Source: Spirochaetales bacterium
Lineage (GTDB): Bacteria > Spirochaetota > Spirochaetia > SZUA-6 > RPPD01
Direction: 5' to 3'
Assembly: GCA_016934415.1 (NCBI GenBank)
Contig: JAFGSW010000100.1
Coordinates: 1 to 61,201, forward strand
Length of the DNA stretch: 61,201 bases
The notes under the pieces are model-generated. The model had not been told where the DNA came from, did no database searches, and was given only the letters and a program-made list of their open reading frames with translations. A program made the position numbers and the translations under genes. Each line of letters begins with the position of its first letter. Position 1 is the stretch's first letter. Positions 49,913 to 59,882 of the stretch are shown in pieces.

Positions 49913-51955
49913 GTGAAAAACGCGCCTCTCGCCGCCCGCCGCGAAAAGACGGGTGCGGTTCCCTCCAAGATTTTCCTGACGGTCGCGTTGTGTATTGTCA
50001 TGCCGGCTGCGCTCACGGCGTTCGCCGTCGCCGTTTTCCTGGCCGGAGTGCCTGAGGGTTTGGCCGCGGTCGAGGCGGCGGTCGCAGTCGTGTTTATTAT
50101 TTCAAGTATCGTCACGGGTTTGCGCCAGCGGGCGAGACAAGACAATGCCGTCCCCGGCGTCGAGCCGCTTTTCATTACGATTACAGCGGCCGGGGCGGCC
50201 GGGTGCGTGCTTTCGTTTTTCGTCCTCTCCCTCGACGCCGGGGCGCGGACCGTTTCCGGCCTCGCCGACGCACTGGTGTGCCTCTTCGCCGCAGTGCATT
50301 ATGTCGTCTGGGCTCGACTCACCCGCCTGACTCCCGGCGCGGGCCTCCGCTATCCGCGGCTGGCAAAATTGACTGAACATTTTTTACTCATCACGGCGGG
50401 GGCGTTTCTCTTCGCCATGTCGTTTCCCGGTTTTATCTTTCGGGAGGGTTTTGGATCTCTGGCCTTTGTCTCCCTCGTGCCGATATTCTTCATCCTCGGA
50501 CGGTCGGGCTGGGCGGCGTCGGTCGTTTTCGGGGGCATCTACGGTTTTCTGGCCCACGCGCTCTTCAATTTCTGGCTGGCCGCGTTCAATCCACTGGCCC
50601 TGACCATCGTTCTTACGATCCGGGTCTTCTATTACGTGATTCTATTCCTCCTGCTCAAGCTGGCGGGCACGGCCTTTCCGCGTTGGGCGTTTCTCCTCCA
50701 GACCGTCATCTGGGTAGGGTACGAATATCTTTCCGCCCAGGGATTCATCGCCTACGCATACGGAATTTTAGGTTATTCGCAGTACCTCTGCATCCCCCTG
50801 CTTCAAGCGGCGGCTATTGCCGGAGTCTGGGGCCTTTCTCTCCTGGTCGTCTTTCCAGGAGTCTATCTCGGAAACGCTTTGCGGGGAGGGTTCCGCGCGA
50901 CGCTTCCTTTTTTCAGGAAAACGATTGCGGCGCCGGCCGCCTATGCGGTCGTATTCCTGGCGGCGCTCGTCTACGGGATCGTTTCCCGGACCGATACGGC
51001 CTCCCTGCCGAAGCTGCGCGTCGCCTGCGTCCAGCATAACATCGATCCGTGGGTCGGGGGAGACCCGGCGTACGAAAAGTCCCTACGTATTCTCATGCGC
51101 TTAAGCGAACAAGCCGCCGAGGCGAAGCCGGACTTGGTGGTCTGGCCGGAAACCGCCCTTGTGCCCTCCTTGCGCTATCATACGAAGGTGCGGGTGGACC
51201 AGGAACGCTACAACAACGTCATCCGGCCGTTCCTCGAATTCATGGACACACAAAAGCCGGGGTATATTATCGGCAACAACGATCTTGAGCCCGCCGGTCG
51301 GGACGAATTCGGCCAACCGGTGACGAGAAGCTATAACGCGGCGCTGCTCCTTTCCGGCCGCGATATCCTGGGAGTCTATCGAAAGACCCATCTTGTTCCG
51401 TTCACCGAGCACTTCCCCTACAAGGACATCCTGCCGGGCGTGTATAATTGGCTGACCGGCGAAGACACCCATTTCTACACCGAAGGCGGCAGGGAGGACG
51501 CGGACAAGGTCTTCAACTACAAAGGAGTCGATTTTTCGGTCTTGATCTGCTTCGAGGATACCTTCGAGGAAATCGCCAGGCGTTTCGCGCAACACGGCGC
51601 CGACATGTTCATCAATCTCACCAATGACGCCTGGTCCAAAACGCGGGAAGCCGAAACGCAGCACCTGGCGATCGCCGTATTCCGCGCGGTGGAAAACAGG
51701 CGCAGTCTTGTCCGCTGCACGACTTCCGGGATAACGTCGCTCGTCGATCCCGACGGCGTCGTCACCCACTCGATCCCCCCCTTCGAGGAGGCGGTCATGA
51801 CGGCGGACGTTCCTATTAACCGGGGAGGGCTGCCACCGGCCGCCTTTATCGGAGCTTGGTTCGGTCTGGGCTCGGTATTCGCCTCGCTTGCCGGACTGGC
51901 GGCGGGCGCGGTGCTCACTTTCGTTAAAAAACGGAAGAGAAAAAGCCTGTATTGA
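49913..51955 (+). CDS. lnt: Apolipoprotein N-acyltransferase
   Basis: Adds the third acyl chain to lipoproteins. The N-terminal half has many transmembrane helices (about 12), the C-terminal half is a nitrilase domain with the Glu of VVWPETALVPSL, the Lys of YRKTHLVPFTEHFP and the Cys of VLICFEDTFEE, i.e. the complete triad. 680 residues, longer than the usual about 510 because of extra N-terminal helices. GTG start. Confidence 0.93.
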   Translation: MKNAPLAARREKTGAVPSKIFLTVALCIVMPAALTAFAVAVFLAGVPEGLAAVEAAVAVVFIISSIVTGLRQRARQDNAVPGVEPLFITITAAGAAGCVLSFFVLSLDAGARTVSGLADALVCLFAAVHYVVWARLTRLTPGAGLRYPRLAKLTEHFLLITAGAFLFAMSFPGFIFREGFGSLAFVSLVPIFFILGRSGWAASVVFGGIYGFLAHALFNFWLAAFNPLALTIVLTIRVFYYVILFLLLKLAGTAFPRWAFLLQTVIWVGYEYLSAQGFIAYAYGILGYSQYLCIPLLQAAAIAGVWGLSLLVVFPGVYLGNALRGGFRATLPFFRKTIAAPAAYAVVFLAALVYGIVSRTDTASLPKLRVACVQHNIDPWVGGDPAYEKSLRILMRLSEQAAEAKPDLVVWPETALVPSLRYHTKVRVDQERYNNVIRPFLEFMDTQKPGYIIGNNDLEPAGRDEFGQPVTRSYNAALLLSGRDILGVYRKTHLVPFTEHFPYKDILPGVYNWLTGEDTHFYTEGGREDADKVFNYKGVDFSVLICFEDTFEEIARRFAQHGADMFINLTNDAWSKTREAETQHLAIAVFRAVENRRSLVRCTTSGITSLVDPDGVVTHSIPPFEEAVMTADVPINRGGLPPAAFIGAWFGLGSVFASLAGLAAGAVLTFVKKRKRKSLY

Positions 51956-51980
51956 CAAAAGTAATCGAATAAAACACAAT
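51952..51980 (+). promoter_or_regulatory. Putative sigma-70 promoter of response-regulator operon
   Basis: TTGACA (51952-51957), 17 bp, CACAAT (51975-51980). The lnt TGA stop lies inside the -35, as at 26852. Confidence 0.5.
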
Positions 51981-52002
51981 ACTTACAAGGTTGGAAACGA
52001 CG

Positions 52003-52749
52003 ATGAAATCAAAGGCAAAGATACTGATCGTTGACGACGAACCGATCAATCTAGAATTTTTCGACGTCATGCTCAGTAAATTGGGTTTCCTGGTCGAGAA
52101 GGCGGACGACGGCGACGTGGCGCTCGAGAAGATAAAGGCGAGCGAGCCGGATTTGATCATTCTGGACAACATCATGCCGCGCGTAAGCGGCTGGGAAGTG
52201 ACCAAAATACTCAAGAACGACAAGCATTACGCTAAATACCGCACTATCCCCATCATCATGTTCTCCGCGATGAACGAGGTCAAGGATAAAATCGAGGGCC
52301 TGGAGCTGGGGGTGGACGACTACATCACCAAACCCTTCAACTTCTCCGAGGTGCTCGCGCGCATCCGAGTCGTGCTGCGCAACCGGGAACTCGCCCAGCA
52401 GCTCGCCCGGCGCGAACTTCGCATCGGGGTCATCGAATCGCTCAATAAATCGCTCATCTATTTCACCCAGCACATCAAGGCGCCGATCTCCAAGCTCCTC
52501 AATAAGGCCGAAAAGGTCAAGACGCCCGGGACCAAGGAATTCAAGGACCTGGTCGATTTCGTCAAGACTGAAAGTCAAGAGATTTTCGCCACCCTCTCCG
52601 GTCTTGAGGACGAGATCAAGGAATTGCAGAACAAGGGCGACGATCTCAAACGCGGCGATCTCACGATCGACGACCTGGAAGCCAAATTCCAGAAGCATTT
52701 CCAAAACTGGAAGGAAAAAGAAAAGGACTTCGGGGGAGTCAAGCGGTGA
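52003..52749 (+). CDS. CheY-type response regulator with coiled-coil output
   Basis: The receiver domain (residues 1-125) has ILIVDDEP, LIILDNIMP (phospho-acceptor Asp), IIMFSA and YITKPF, a complete phosphorylation site. The C-terminal 120 residues (LARRELRIGVIESLNKSLIYFTQHIKAPISKLLNKAEKV...) resemble a histidine-kinase HPt-like or DHp-like helical region, without a recognisable DNA-binding domain. ATG 52003 is preferred over TTG 51991. Overlaps the next gene. Confidence 0.85.
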   Translation: MKSKAKILIVDDEPINLEFFDVMLSKLGFLVEKADDGDVALEKIKASEPDLIILDNIMPRVSGWEVTKILKNDKHYAKYRTIPIIMFSAMNEVKDKIEGLELGVDDYITKPFNFSEVLARIRVVLRNRELAQQLARRELRIGVIESLNKSLIYFTQHIKAPISKLLNKAEKVKTPGTKEFKDLVDFVKTESQEIFATLSGLEDEIKELQNKGDDLKRGDLTIDDLEAKFQKHFQNWKEKEKDFGGVKR

Positions 52750-52967
52750 TCTCTCCTGAAGTGAAAAAAGCGCTTGAGCTCTTCCAGGAAGGCAGGAAGC
52801 TGTACAATCTCAGGCGATTCGCCGAAGCGAAGGATTTTTTCAAACAAGCCCTCGCCATGAAGGCCAATGACGGCCCGTCGAAAGAGTTCATCGAGCGTTG
52901 CGACGTATTTATCGCCAACCCGCCGCCCGAGGATTGGGACGGCGTCTACGATATGAAAACGAAATAA
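52746..52967 (+). CDS. Stand-alone TPR tail like that of CHASE2 adenylate cyclases
   Basis: 73 residues: ALELFQEGRKLYNLRRFAEAKDFFKQALAMKANDGPSKEFIERCDVFIANPPPEDWDGVYDMKTK. The PPPxxWDGVxxM ending and preceding TPR are the C-terminal signature of many CHASE2-type adenylate/guanylate cyclases, but here no cyclase is attached. GTG start overlapping the response regulator stop. Confidence 0.75.
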   Translation: MISPEVKKALELFQEGRKLYNLRRFAEAKDFFKQALAMKANDGPSKEFIERCDVFIANPPPEDWDGVYDMKTK

Positions 52968-53050
52968 TCCCGGCGCTCCCGTACGCGGGGCCGCGCCGCC
53001 GCAGTTTTACCCGCAAAGTTGCGTTTTGTCGGGTATTTCCGATTATAATT

Positions 53051-53092
53051 CTTTGTCATACCGAGACGTAGTAAAGTCTCGATATGACAAAG
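53051..53092. repeat. Palindromic intergenic repeat (GTCATACCGAG type)
   Basis: 17-base arms CTTTGTCATACCGAGAC and GTCTCGATATGACAAAG pair with a single mismatch around an 8-base loop. Elements of the GTCATNCCGAG form are scattered between genes in many bacteria. It may act as a terminator for the TPR gene. Confidence 0.7.
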
Positions 53093-53123
53093 AGTAAAGA
53101 TTGAGTATAACAGACGGACGGAT

Positions 53124-53579
53124 ATGGCTAAAATTACCGAACACTCACGAATCGAAGAAACGACCACGCTCGGACGGGAAACGAATTTCCAGGGGACGCT
53201 TCGTTTTACGGAGTCATTGCGGATCCTTGGAAGATTTTCGGGTGAAATCATCTCTCCGGGACGTCTCGTGGTCGAGGAGGGGGCGGAGGTGAAAGCCACC
53301 ATCCTCGTCGGTTCGGTGGTCGTGGGCGGCGTGATACGCGGCAATATCACGGCCAAGGACAAACTGGAAATGCTTGCCACCGGTAAAGTCATCGGCAATA
53401 TCAAAACAGCCAAACTGAAAATCGCCGACGGGGTCGTGTTCGAGGGCAAATGCGAAATGATCAAGGACCCGGAATCGATCGATATTTTCAGCGAGAGTGC
53501 GGATATCTTGAAACGGAATATCGAGCAGGCGAACGCGCGCCCGGACGACCAATCCGCCGTCGCCGGGAATTCCGCATAG
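53124..53579 (+). CDS. Bactofilin 2
   Basis: 151 residues. Core TTLGRETNFQGTLRFTESLRILGRFSGEIISPGRLVVEEGAEVKATILVGSVVVGGVIRGNITAKDKLEMLATGKVIGNIKTAKLKIADGVVFEGKCEM is a bactofilin beta-helix. It differs from bactofilin 1 and has no peptidase neighbour. Followed by the rho promoter. Confidence 0.9.
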   Translation: MAKITEHSRIEETTTLGRETNFQGTLRFTESLRILGRFSGEIISPGRLVVEEGAEVKATILVGSVVVGGVIRGNITAKDKLEMLATGKVIGNIKTAKLKIADGVVFEGKCEMIKDPESIDIFSESADILKRNIEQANARPDDQSAVAGNSA

Positions 53580-53683
53580 TTGGGGAAATGCTCCGATTGG
53601 AATTCATGTCTTTGAAGATAATTAAAGGATTGGTGACAAAAAAAGCGGCGGAACGACGTTGATTTTCGAATTGCATATTCGTC

Positions 53684-53712
53684 TTGACTCCCGGATATTT
53701 TTGTGATATACT
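53684..53712 (+). promoter_or_regulatory. Putative sigma-70 promoter of rho
   Basis: TTGACT (53684-53689), 17 bp, TATACT (53707-53712). Leader of about 80 bases to ATG 53801. Confidence 0.65.
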
Positions 53713-53800
53713 GTGGGTAAGAATAAAACAATTCCGGCAATCTTCTTTACGAGGCTCCAAACATTATCTCAAATAAAAGTAATTTCCGGAGAGAGGCCAC

Positions 53801-55474
53801 ATGGATATAATCAGGAAAAAACTCGACCCCGCCGTAAATACGGAAGAACTCTCGTCTGAAGGAGCGCGTGTGGGCGAAAAAGAAAGTGGCGAACAAACGA
53901 ACTCCATCGAGAAAAACAAGAATGGGGGGAAACGGATCGTGCGGCGTAAAAAATTGAAGGTTGAGCTCATTAAGGACGGCGAGAACGGCCATGAGAAAGA
54001 CTCAGGCGCGGACGCCTTTGACGAGTACCACGACAACCGTGACGGCAACGGGCGGGCGAAGGACGCTCCACCCGCCGCCGGTCCCGCCGTCTCCGCCAAC
54101 GGAACCGAGGTGAGCATGAAAAAAAATATGGATGCAAAAAACAACGGTAGCCCGGTCAATAACGATCCGTACGCGTTCCCCACGAACGGGGACGGCGAAC
54201 GGATCAATATCAACGACCTGTCCAAGAAAAACGTGGTGGAGCTTCGTGAAATCGCCCAGCGGCTCGAGGTGAACCAGGAGAACCTCATCAACCTGAAAAA
54301 GCAGGAGCTCATCTTCTCCATTCTCAAGGCACACACGGAAAAAGGCGGCCTGATCTACGCCTTCGGAGCGCTTGAAATCCTCCCTGACGGATACGGGTTC
54401 CTCCGCTCGCCCAATTACAGCTACCTGCCGGGGCCGGACGATATATACATTTCCCCGTCACAAATCAGGCTCTTCAACCTCAAAACGGGCGACACGGTGG
54501 CCGGCCAGATTCGTCCGCCCAAGGAGGGCGAGCGATTTTTCGCCATGCTGCGCGTGGAATCCGTCAACTTCGACGACCCGCAGGTGGCCCAGACGCGTAT
54601 TCCCTTCGACAACCTGACGCCCCTTTATCCCGACGCGAAACTGCACCTCGAGACCAGCACCGACAATATTTCGAGCCGGCTTATCGACCTTTTCTGTCCG
54701 ATCGGCAAGGGACAGCGCGGTCTCGTCGTTTCGCCCCCGCGCACAGGGAAAACCATCCTTTTGCAGAAGATCGCCAATTCCATCACCACCAACCACCCCG
54801 AGGTGTTTCTCATCGTCCTCCTCATCGACGAGCGGCCCGAGGAAGTGACCGACATGCAGCGCAACGTCAAGGGCGAAGTGGTCTCTTCGACCTTCGACGA
54901 GCAATCAACTCGCCACGTCCAGGTGGCCGAGATGGTCATCGAGAAGGCGAAGCGGTTGGTGGAGCACAAGCGCGACGTCGTGATCCTCCTCGACTCGATC
55001 ACACGGCTCGCGCGCGCCTACAACCAGACCGTGCCCACCTCCGGCAAGATCCTCTCGGGCGGCGTCGACTCGAACGCCCTCCACAAGCCCAAGCGGTTTT
55101 TCGGCGCGGCCCGCAACATAGAGCACGGCGGCAGCCTTACCATCGTCGCCACCGCCCTCATCGAAACGGGCAGCCGCATGGACGAGGTCATTTTCGAGGA
55201 ATTCAAGGGCACGGGCAACAGCGAAATCATCCTTGACCGCCGGCTCTCCGACCGGCGGCTCTTCCCGGCCATCAACATCAAGAAATCCGGCACCCGCAAG
55301 GAAGAGCTGCTCCTTTCCGAGGAAGAGCTCAACAAGATGTGGGTCCTCCGCAAGGTCATTAACCCCATGGACGACGTCGAAATTATCGAGCTGCTTATTG
55401 ACAGGATGCGGAAAAGCAAGAATAATGAGGCCTTCTTGCGCTCGATGAACACCTCGTCGGTAGCGGAAGGATAA
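53801..55474 (+). CDS. rho: Transcription termination factor Rho with N-terminal extension
   Basis: 557 residues. Residues 1-135 are an acidic and basic low-complexity extension ([14 protein letters not shown], then Asp/Asn/Gly-rich). The Rho N-domain with the RNA-binding cold-shock fold ([35 protein letters not shown]) follows, then Walker [15 protein letters not shown], the arginine region [11 protein letters not shown] and [11 protein letters not shown]. All core motifs are complete; the usual Rho is about 420 residues. Confidence 0.96.
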   Translation: MDIIRKKLDPAVNTEELSSEGARVGEKESGEQTNSIEKNKNGGKRIVRRKKLKVELIKDGENGHEKDSGADAFDEYHDNRDGNGRAKDAPPAAGPAVSANGTEVSMKKNMDAKNNGSPVNNDPYAFPTNGDGERININDLSKKNVVELREIAQRLEVNQENLINLKKQELIFSILKAHTEKGGLIYAFGALEILPDGYGFLRSPNYSYLPGPDDIYISPSQIRLFNLKTGDTVAGQIRPPKEGERFFAMLRVESVNFDDPQVAQTRIPFDNLTPLYPDAKLHLETSTDNISSRLIDLFCPIGKGQRGLVVSPPRTGKTILLQKIANSITTNHPEVFLIVLLIDERPEEVTDMQRNVKGEVVSSTFDEQSTRHVQVAEMVIEKAKRLVEHKRDVVILLDSITRLARAYNQTVPTSGKILSGGVDSNALHKPKRFFGAARNIEHGGSLTIVATALIETGSRMDEVIFEEFKGTGNSEIILDRRLSDRRLFPAINIKKSGTRKEELLLSEEELNKMWVLRKVINPMDDVEIIELLIDRMRKSKNNEAFLRSMNTSSVAEG

Positions 55475-55489
55475 CCGAAGGAGTCATGC

Positions 55490-55693
55490 ATGAGGAAAGA
55501 CATACATCCCGCCTATAAAATGGCTACCATTACCTGCGCCTGCGGCAACGAGATCAAAACGCGGTCCACGGTGGAGAAGATTTCCGTCGAAATTTGCTCC
55601 GCCTGCCACCCCTTTTTCACCGGTAAGCAGAAGCTCGTGGACACCGCCGGCCGCATCGAGCGGTTTAAGAAGAAGTACAAGATCAAGGAATAA
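55490..55693 (+). CDS. rpmE: 50S ribosomal protein L31
   Basis: 67 residues. [27 protein letters not shown], Cys pairs (CAC...CSAC) and [24 protein letters not shown] are diagnostic of the zinc-binding form. Follows rho as in many bacteria. Confidence 0.95.
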   Translation: MRKDIHPAYKMATITCACGNEIKTRSTVEKISVEICSACHPFFTGKQKLVDTAGRIERFKKKYKIKE

Positions 55694-55769
55694 CCTCTTT
55701 CCGTCCCTGGTTTTTTTGAGTATTTTCCCAGACAAAGAGATCCGCCGTTGCGCGCCTTGAGGAGGGCTC

Positions 55770-57881
55770 ATGAAGACCTATGCGTACGGGTTCCCCCGTC
55801 TCGGGAAAAATCGCGAGTACAAAAAAGCGCTCGAGTCTTACTGGGGAGGAAAGACTCATGCCGTCGATTTGCGACGATCGCTCGTCCGGATCGAGGGTGA
55901 GCGGAGCGAGGCGTATTCCAGGGTGGACTTCGCCCCGCAGGGAGAAACGTCCCTGTATGACCCGGTGGCGGACGCCGCCTTCATGTTCGGCGTAGAGCCC
56001 TGGACGGGCGAAGCGGGGTATTACGATTTCTGCCGGGGCCCTCGCGCGGCGGCCATGACCAAGTATTTTAACACCAACTACCACTACCTGCGGCCCCGGA
56101 TAGCATCACCGCGCTTCTCCTTCTCCTGGGATAAATTCGAGTATCTGGATCTGAAAAATCCGGCGCTCCTCGGGCTCGTCGGACCTTTCACTTTCCTGAA
56201 GCTCGCAGAGCTCCTGGTCCCGTTGTCTGATTGCGTCGCGCCGCTCGCCGATGCCTACGCGGCGCTGTTCAAGAGCTACCCCGAGGCCCTCTTCCAGCTC
56301 GACGAACCCGCGTTCATCCTGGATCTCGATCGGGAAGAGACCGACGCCGCGCTCGCCCTCTACCGTCGCCTGGAGAAACATCTCTCCAGGATCATCTGCC
56401 TGACCTACTACGATTCGGTGGACGCGATCGGGCTCTTCGAATTGGGTTTCAGGGCCTGGGGGCTTGATTTCGTGCACGGCACGCGCAACCTGGCGAATCT
56501 CTCCCGCCTGGCCGGCGGGACAACGCTCATCGCCGGGCTCATCGACGGCCGCAATGTGTTCCCGAAGGACGAGGCTGCCGTGGCCCGAACCCTGAAGGAT
56601 GTGCGGGCCGCGTTTTCGGGCGAGATATGGATCTCTAATGCCGCCCCGCTCTCCCATCTGCCATACACGACGCAGAACGAACGCCGCCCTGAAATTCGAG
56701 AGCACTTTCGCTTCGCCCTCGAAAAACTCGACGAGATCGCCGGCTACGAGTCGGTTGATCCGGACTCAGTTCTCGCCGCCGCCGGCGACTCGGCCGATAA
56801 AAGCGAACCGTTCTCCCTTCCGGACGCCGCGCGCGCGTCGTATGAGGAGCGGCAACGGCGCCAGAGTGACCTGGGCCTGCCGCTCTTTCCGACCACGACC
56901 ATCGGCAGTTTCCCGCAATCCGACGAGGTGCGGAAGGCGAGAAACCTTTTGCACAAGGGCGAAACGAGCGCAGAGGACTTCCGAAGTTTCATCAGGGACA
57001 AGATCGGCGAAGTGATCCGCTACCAGGAGGAGCGCGGCTTTGACGTGCTCGTGCACGGCGAATTCGAGCGAACCGACATGGTCGAATTTTTCGCCGAGAA
57101 GCTCGAGGGCGTGCTTACCACGGACTCAGGCTGGGTCATTTCCTACGGCAGCCGGGTGTACCGGCCGCCGATCATCCGGGGCGACGTCAAGAGGACGGGT
57201 CCGATGACGATAAGCGAAATCGCCTACGCCCAGAGCCTGACCCGCCGGCCGGTCAAGGGCATGCTCACCGGCCCGGTGACCATCATCGCCTGGAGTTACG
57301 TCAATCCCTACCTGCCGATCGAGCGGATCGCCTACGAGCTGGCCCGCGCCCTGAACGACGAGGTGCGTGACTACCTGGCGGCAGGTATTCGGATCGTCCA
57401 GATCGACGAGCCGGCCTTCCGCGAGAGGGCGCCGGTGAAAAAGCGGGACTGGCCCGCCTACTTCGACTGGGCGGTCAAGGCCTTCCGCGTCGCGGCGCAA
57501 TCTTCCCCCGAGGCCCAAATCCACACCCACATGTGCTATTCAGCCTTCAATGAAATAATAGGCGAGATCGACAAGCTCGACGCCGACGTGATCAGCATCG
57601 AGGCGGCCAGGAGCGAGGGCCGGATCGTCGAGGCGTTCGAGTCGATCGGGTACGCGCGCGGCATCGGCATCGGCGTCTGGGACATTCATTCGCCGCAGGC
57701 GCCCGACAAGGAGCGAATGCGATCGGTGATTGCGCGCGCGCTCGAGAAACTGCCGCGGGAGAACGTCTGGATCAATCCCGACTGCGGCCTCAAGACGAGA
57801 AAATGGGAAGAGATCGGGGAGCCGCTCGCCGCCATCCCCGAGCTGGCGCGGGAATTGCGGGAAGAGCATAAAAATCCCTGA
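55770..57881 (+). CDS. metE: Cobalamin-independent methionine synthase
   Basis: 703 residues. N-terminal domain FPRLGKNREYKKALESYWGG; the C-terminal catalytic barrel begins FPTTTIGSFPQSDEVRKAR and has the zinc ligands in IHTHMCYSAFN and INPDCGLKTRKWEE. It is shorter than E. coli MetE (753). No riboswitch fits in the 76-base gap before it. Makes methionine from homocysteine and methyl-THF. Confidence 0.94.
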   Translation: MKTYAYGFPRLGKNREYKKALESYWGGKTHAVDLRRSLVRIEGERSEAYSRVDFAPQGETSLYDPVADAAFMFGVEPWTGEAGYYDFCRGPRAAAMTKYFNTNYHYLRPRIASPRFSFSWDKFEYLDLKNPALLGLVGPFTFLKLAELLVPLSDCVAPLADAYAALFKSYPEALFQLDEPAFILDLDREETDAALALYRRLEKHLSRIICLTYYDSVDAIGLFELGFRAWGLDFVHGTRNLANLSRLAGGTTLIAGLIDGRNVFPKDEAAVARTLKDVRAAFSGEIWISNAAPLSHLPYTTQNERRPEIREHFRFALEKLDEIAGYESVDPDSVLAAAGDSADKSEPFSLPDAARASYEERQRRQSDLGLPLFPTTTIGSFPQSDEVRKARNLLHKGETSAEDFRSFIRDKIGEVIRYQEERGFDVLVHGEFERTDMVEFFAEKLEGVLTTDSGWVISYGSRVYRPPIIRGDVKRTGPMTISEIAYAQSLTRRPVKGMLTGPVTIIAWSYVNPYLPIERIAYELARALNDEVRDYLAAGIRIVQIDEPAFRERAPVKKRDWPAYFDWAVKAFRVAAQSSPEAQIHTHMCYSAFNEIIGEIDKLDADVISIEAARSEGRIVEAFESIGYARGIGIGVWDIHSPQAPDKERMRSVIARALEKLPRENVWINPDCGLKTRKWEEIGEPLAAIPELARELREEHKNP

Positions 57882-57911
57882 GGCGCGAGGGAGTCTCAGC
57901 CCGAGTGGCGT

Positions 57912-58439
57912 CTAGGAAAGATCTTCGGACAACAGATCCATATAAATGATATCGTACACTTTCCTTTCGATTTCGATCGCCCGCCGCCGCTTCCCGATAA
58001 TTTTGAATCCCACCTTTTGGTAGCACTTGATCGCTCGTTCATTGAATTCGAACACCCGCAGCATGATATTCCGGATGTTCAGATAGTCGAAGGCGAAACG
58101 GGCGAGGAGATGAAGAGCCTCCGTTCCGAAGCCTTTCCCCCAATAGCTTTTGTCCCCGATGAAGACGCCGATTTCGCAGCGGCGATGCAAAAAATCGAGG
58201 TCGTGCAGGCCGACGCCGCCGATGAGGGCGTCGTTTCCGAGATCGTGGATGCCGTAATTGTTGTCCTTCGATATTTTTTCCAGCGTCTCCCGCTCGTGTT
58301 TTTCATTGAGGGACCACGAAAAAGCGAGGAGGTTCCTGGTCACTTCCAGGTCGTTGAACCAGGCCGTGTAGAGAGAGACGTCGTTTTCGTCGATCGGCGC
58401 CAGGTAGCATTTTTCGCCTGTCAGCTTTTTATAATACAT
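57912..58439 (-). CDS. GNAT family N-acetyltransferase (RimJ/RimL-like)
   Basis: 175 residues with the GNAT acetyl-CoA site: IGVFIGDKSYWGKGFGTEALHLLARFAFDYLNIRNIMLRVFEFNERAIKCYQKVGFKIIG, typical of RimJ-like enzymes acting on amino groups. Shine-Dalgarno ggagga, six bases before ATG 58439. Same strand as the glycosidase gene upstream. Confidence 0.85.
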   Translation of the reverse strand: MYYKKLTGEKCYLAPIDENDVSLYTAWFNDLEVTRNLLAFSWSLNEKHERETLEKISKDNNYGIHDLGNDALIGGVGLHDLDFLHRRCEIGVFIGDKSYWGKGFGTEALHLLARFAFDYLNIRNIMLRVFEFNERAIKCYQKVGFKIIGKRRRAIEIERKVYDIIYMDLLSEDLS

Positions 58440-58457
58440 CCTTCCTCCTTCACAGGA

Positions 58458-59882
58458 TCAATCATCCGGGCTTTTCATCGCCTTGGACAACACCTCGTTC
58501 AAAGACGTCCTTTGACGGCAATTTGTGAAAAGGAACGCCTCCGCCATCATTTTCTCGATTGCGTGCGGCGTCATGTCCTTGAAACGGCGCGCGAAGAGGG
58601 GCGAAAGGAAACCCGCGGTCAGGGCGTAATAGCCGACGTGAACGAGCCGGCAGCGGAAGGCCTTGAAGTCCAGGTCCGAGCCGGGGAGGGCCTCCGCGAG
58701 CCGGTCCGCGAACGCCGTGAGGTCTCCGGCCAGCGGGCTCCGGCCGCGCGCGGTCCAAGCGTCGATGCCCAGCCGGTGCTTGATATCGAGGACCGGCGCG
58801 ATCCGCGCCAGGTACTCGCATTCGGTGGGAGGGGCGACAAGGCCCATGACGTCGACATCCTTGTAGGTCCAGATCGTCCAGTGGTGATCGTGGCGGGCGA
58901 AGACGTCGAGTTGGTCCGCGAGCGCGTCCAGTCGCGCCCGGTCGGCGGGGGAGGGCGAGGCGAGCTCGCCGTCGTACAGGGCGCCGAATTCGCCCACCCA
59001 GCCCGGCACGGACCGCGAAAGGATCCAGTCATTGCTGGTGCGGAACGCGGCCTCGATTTTCACCTTATCCCAGAGGACGCCTTCGATTTCGCCGGGGTAG
59101 CTTTCCCCACTGTGGGTGGCGGCCGTGTAATTGTGGGAGGAGTACACGGTGTTCTCGTCGAACGGTTCGTCGAAACCTTCGAAGGAGCGGGCGTAATCGT
59201 TGCCGTCGAGGAATATGATATGCTTCCGGTCGATCCGGCGCACGGCCTCGATCCAGTCGCGGTAAAGCCGGTTGAGGGCGGCCGGGTCCCTGACGTTCGG
59301 CTCGTTCAGGAGGTTGTATCCCGCCACCGCCGGTTCGTCGCGGTAGCGGGAGGCGATGCGCTCCCAGAGGCCACGCGTCCAGTCCTGCGCCGGGCGGGAA
59401 CGCCAGAGCACGCTTACCCCGTGCGGATTGTCGCAGTGCCAGCCTTCGCTCTGCCAGAGCGGTGCGGCGTGCAGGTCGAGGATGACGTAGAGTCCGTGTT
59501 TTTTCGCCCAGGCGACGGACAGATCGAGGTAATGAAATCCCCCCTCGTCGTAGACGCCGTCGGCGAAGCGGTCGCCGGCCTTCCCGACCACCGTAAAGTG
59601 ACGGCAGCCGAAGGGTACGCGCACCGCCGTGGCGCCCAGGCCGCGCAGGAATTTGAAATCGCCCTCGGTGACGAAGCTGTCGAGAAAGGCGCGGAAAAAC
59701 GCTCCGGACCGCTCCTCGCCGAACTCGGCCGATACGGCGTCGCGCAGGTCTTCTTCCGCACCCGGATAGCCGGTGATGAAGTTCTCCATGTTGAGCCAGC
59801 CGCCAAGGCAGACGCCGCGGAGCATCGTTTTTTCGCCCTTGCCGTTTCGTATCTCTTTACCGTTGACGCGCAGAAATTCCAT
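58458..59882 (-). CDS. Glycoside hydrolase, GH5-type cellulase/exo-glucanase
   Basis: 474 residues from MEFLRVNGKEI. The TIM-barrel features are LRGVCLGGWLNMENFITGYP, VRVPFGCRHF, VILDLHAAP, the acid/base Glu in NLLNEPNVRDP, and the nucleophile Glu in VGEFGALYDG. No signal peptide is visible, so it seems cytoplasmic. The ATG at 59882 has gggggagg in front; an upstream frame to 59948 is less likely. Confidence 0.85.
   Translation of the reverse strand: MEFLRVNGKEIRNGKGEKTMLRGVCLGGWLNMENFITGYPGAEEDLRDAVSAEFGEERSGAFFRAFLDSFVTEGDFKFLRGLGATAVRVPFGCRHFTVVGKAGDRFADGVYDEGGFHYLDLSVAWAKKHGLYVILDLHAAPLWQSEGWHCDNPHGVSVLWRSRPAQDWTRGLWERIASRYRDEPAVAGYNLLNEPNVRDPAALNRLYRDWIEAVRRIDRKHIIFLDGNDYARSFEGFDEPFDENTVYSSHNYTAATHSGESYPGEIEGVLWDKVKIEAAFRTSNDWILSRSVPGWVGEFGALYDGELASPSPADRARLDALADQLDVFARHDHHWTIWTYKDVDVMGLVAPPTECEYLARIAPVLDIKHRLGIDAWTARGRSPLAGDLTAFADRLAEALPGSDLDFKAFRCRLVHVGYYALTAGFLSPLFARRFKDMTPHAIEKMMAEAFLFTNCRQRTSLNEVLSKAMKSPDD

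Noticed and set aside
55694..55769. Riboswitch before metE
   Set aside because: Only 76 bases with no SAM, cobalamin or T-box features.
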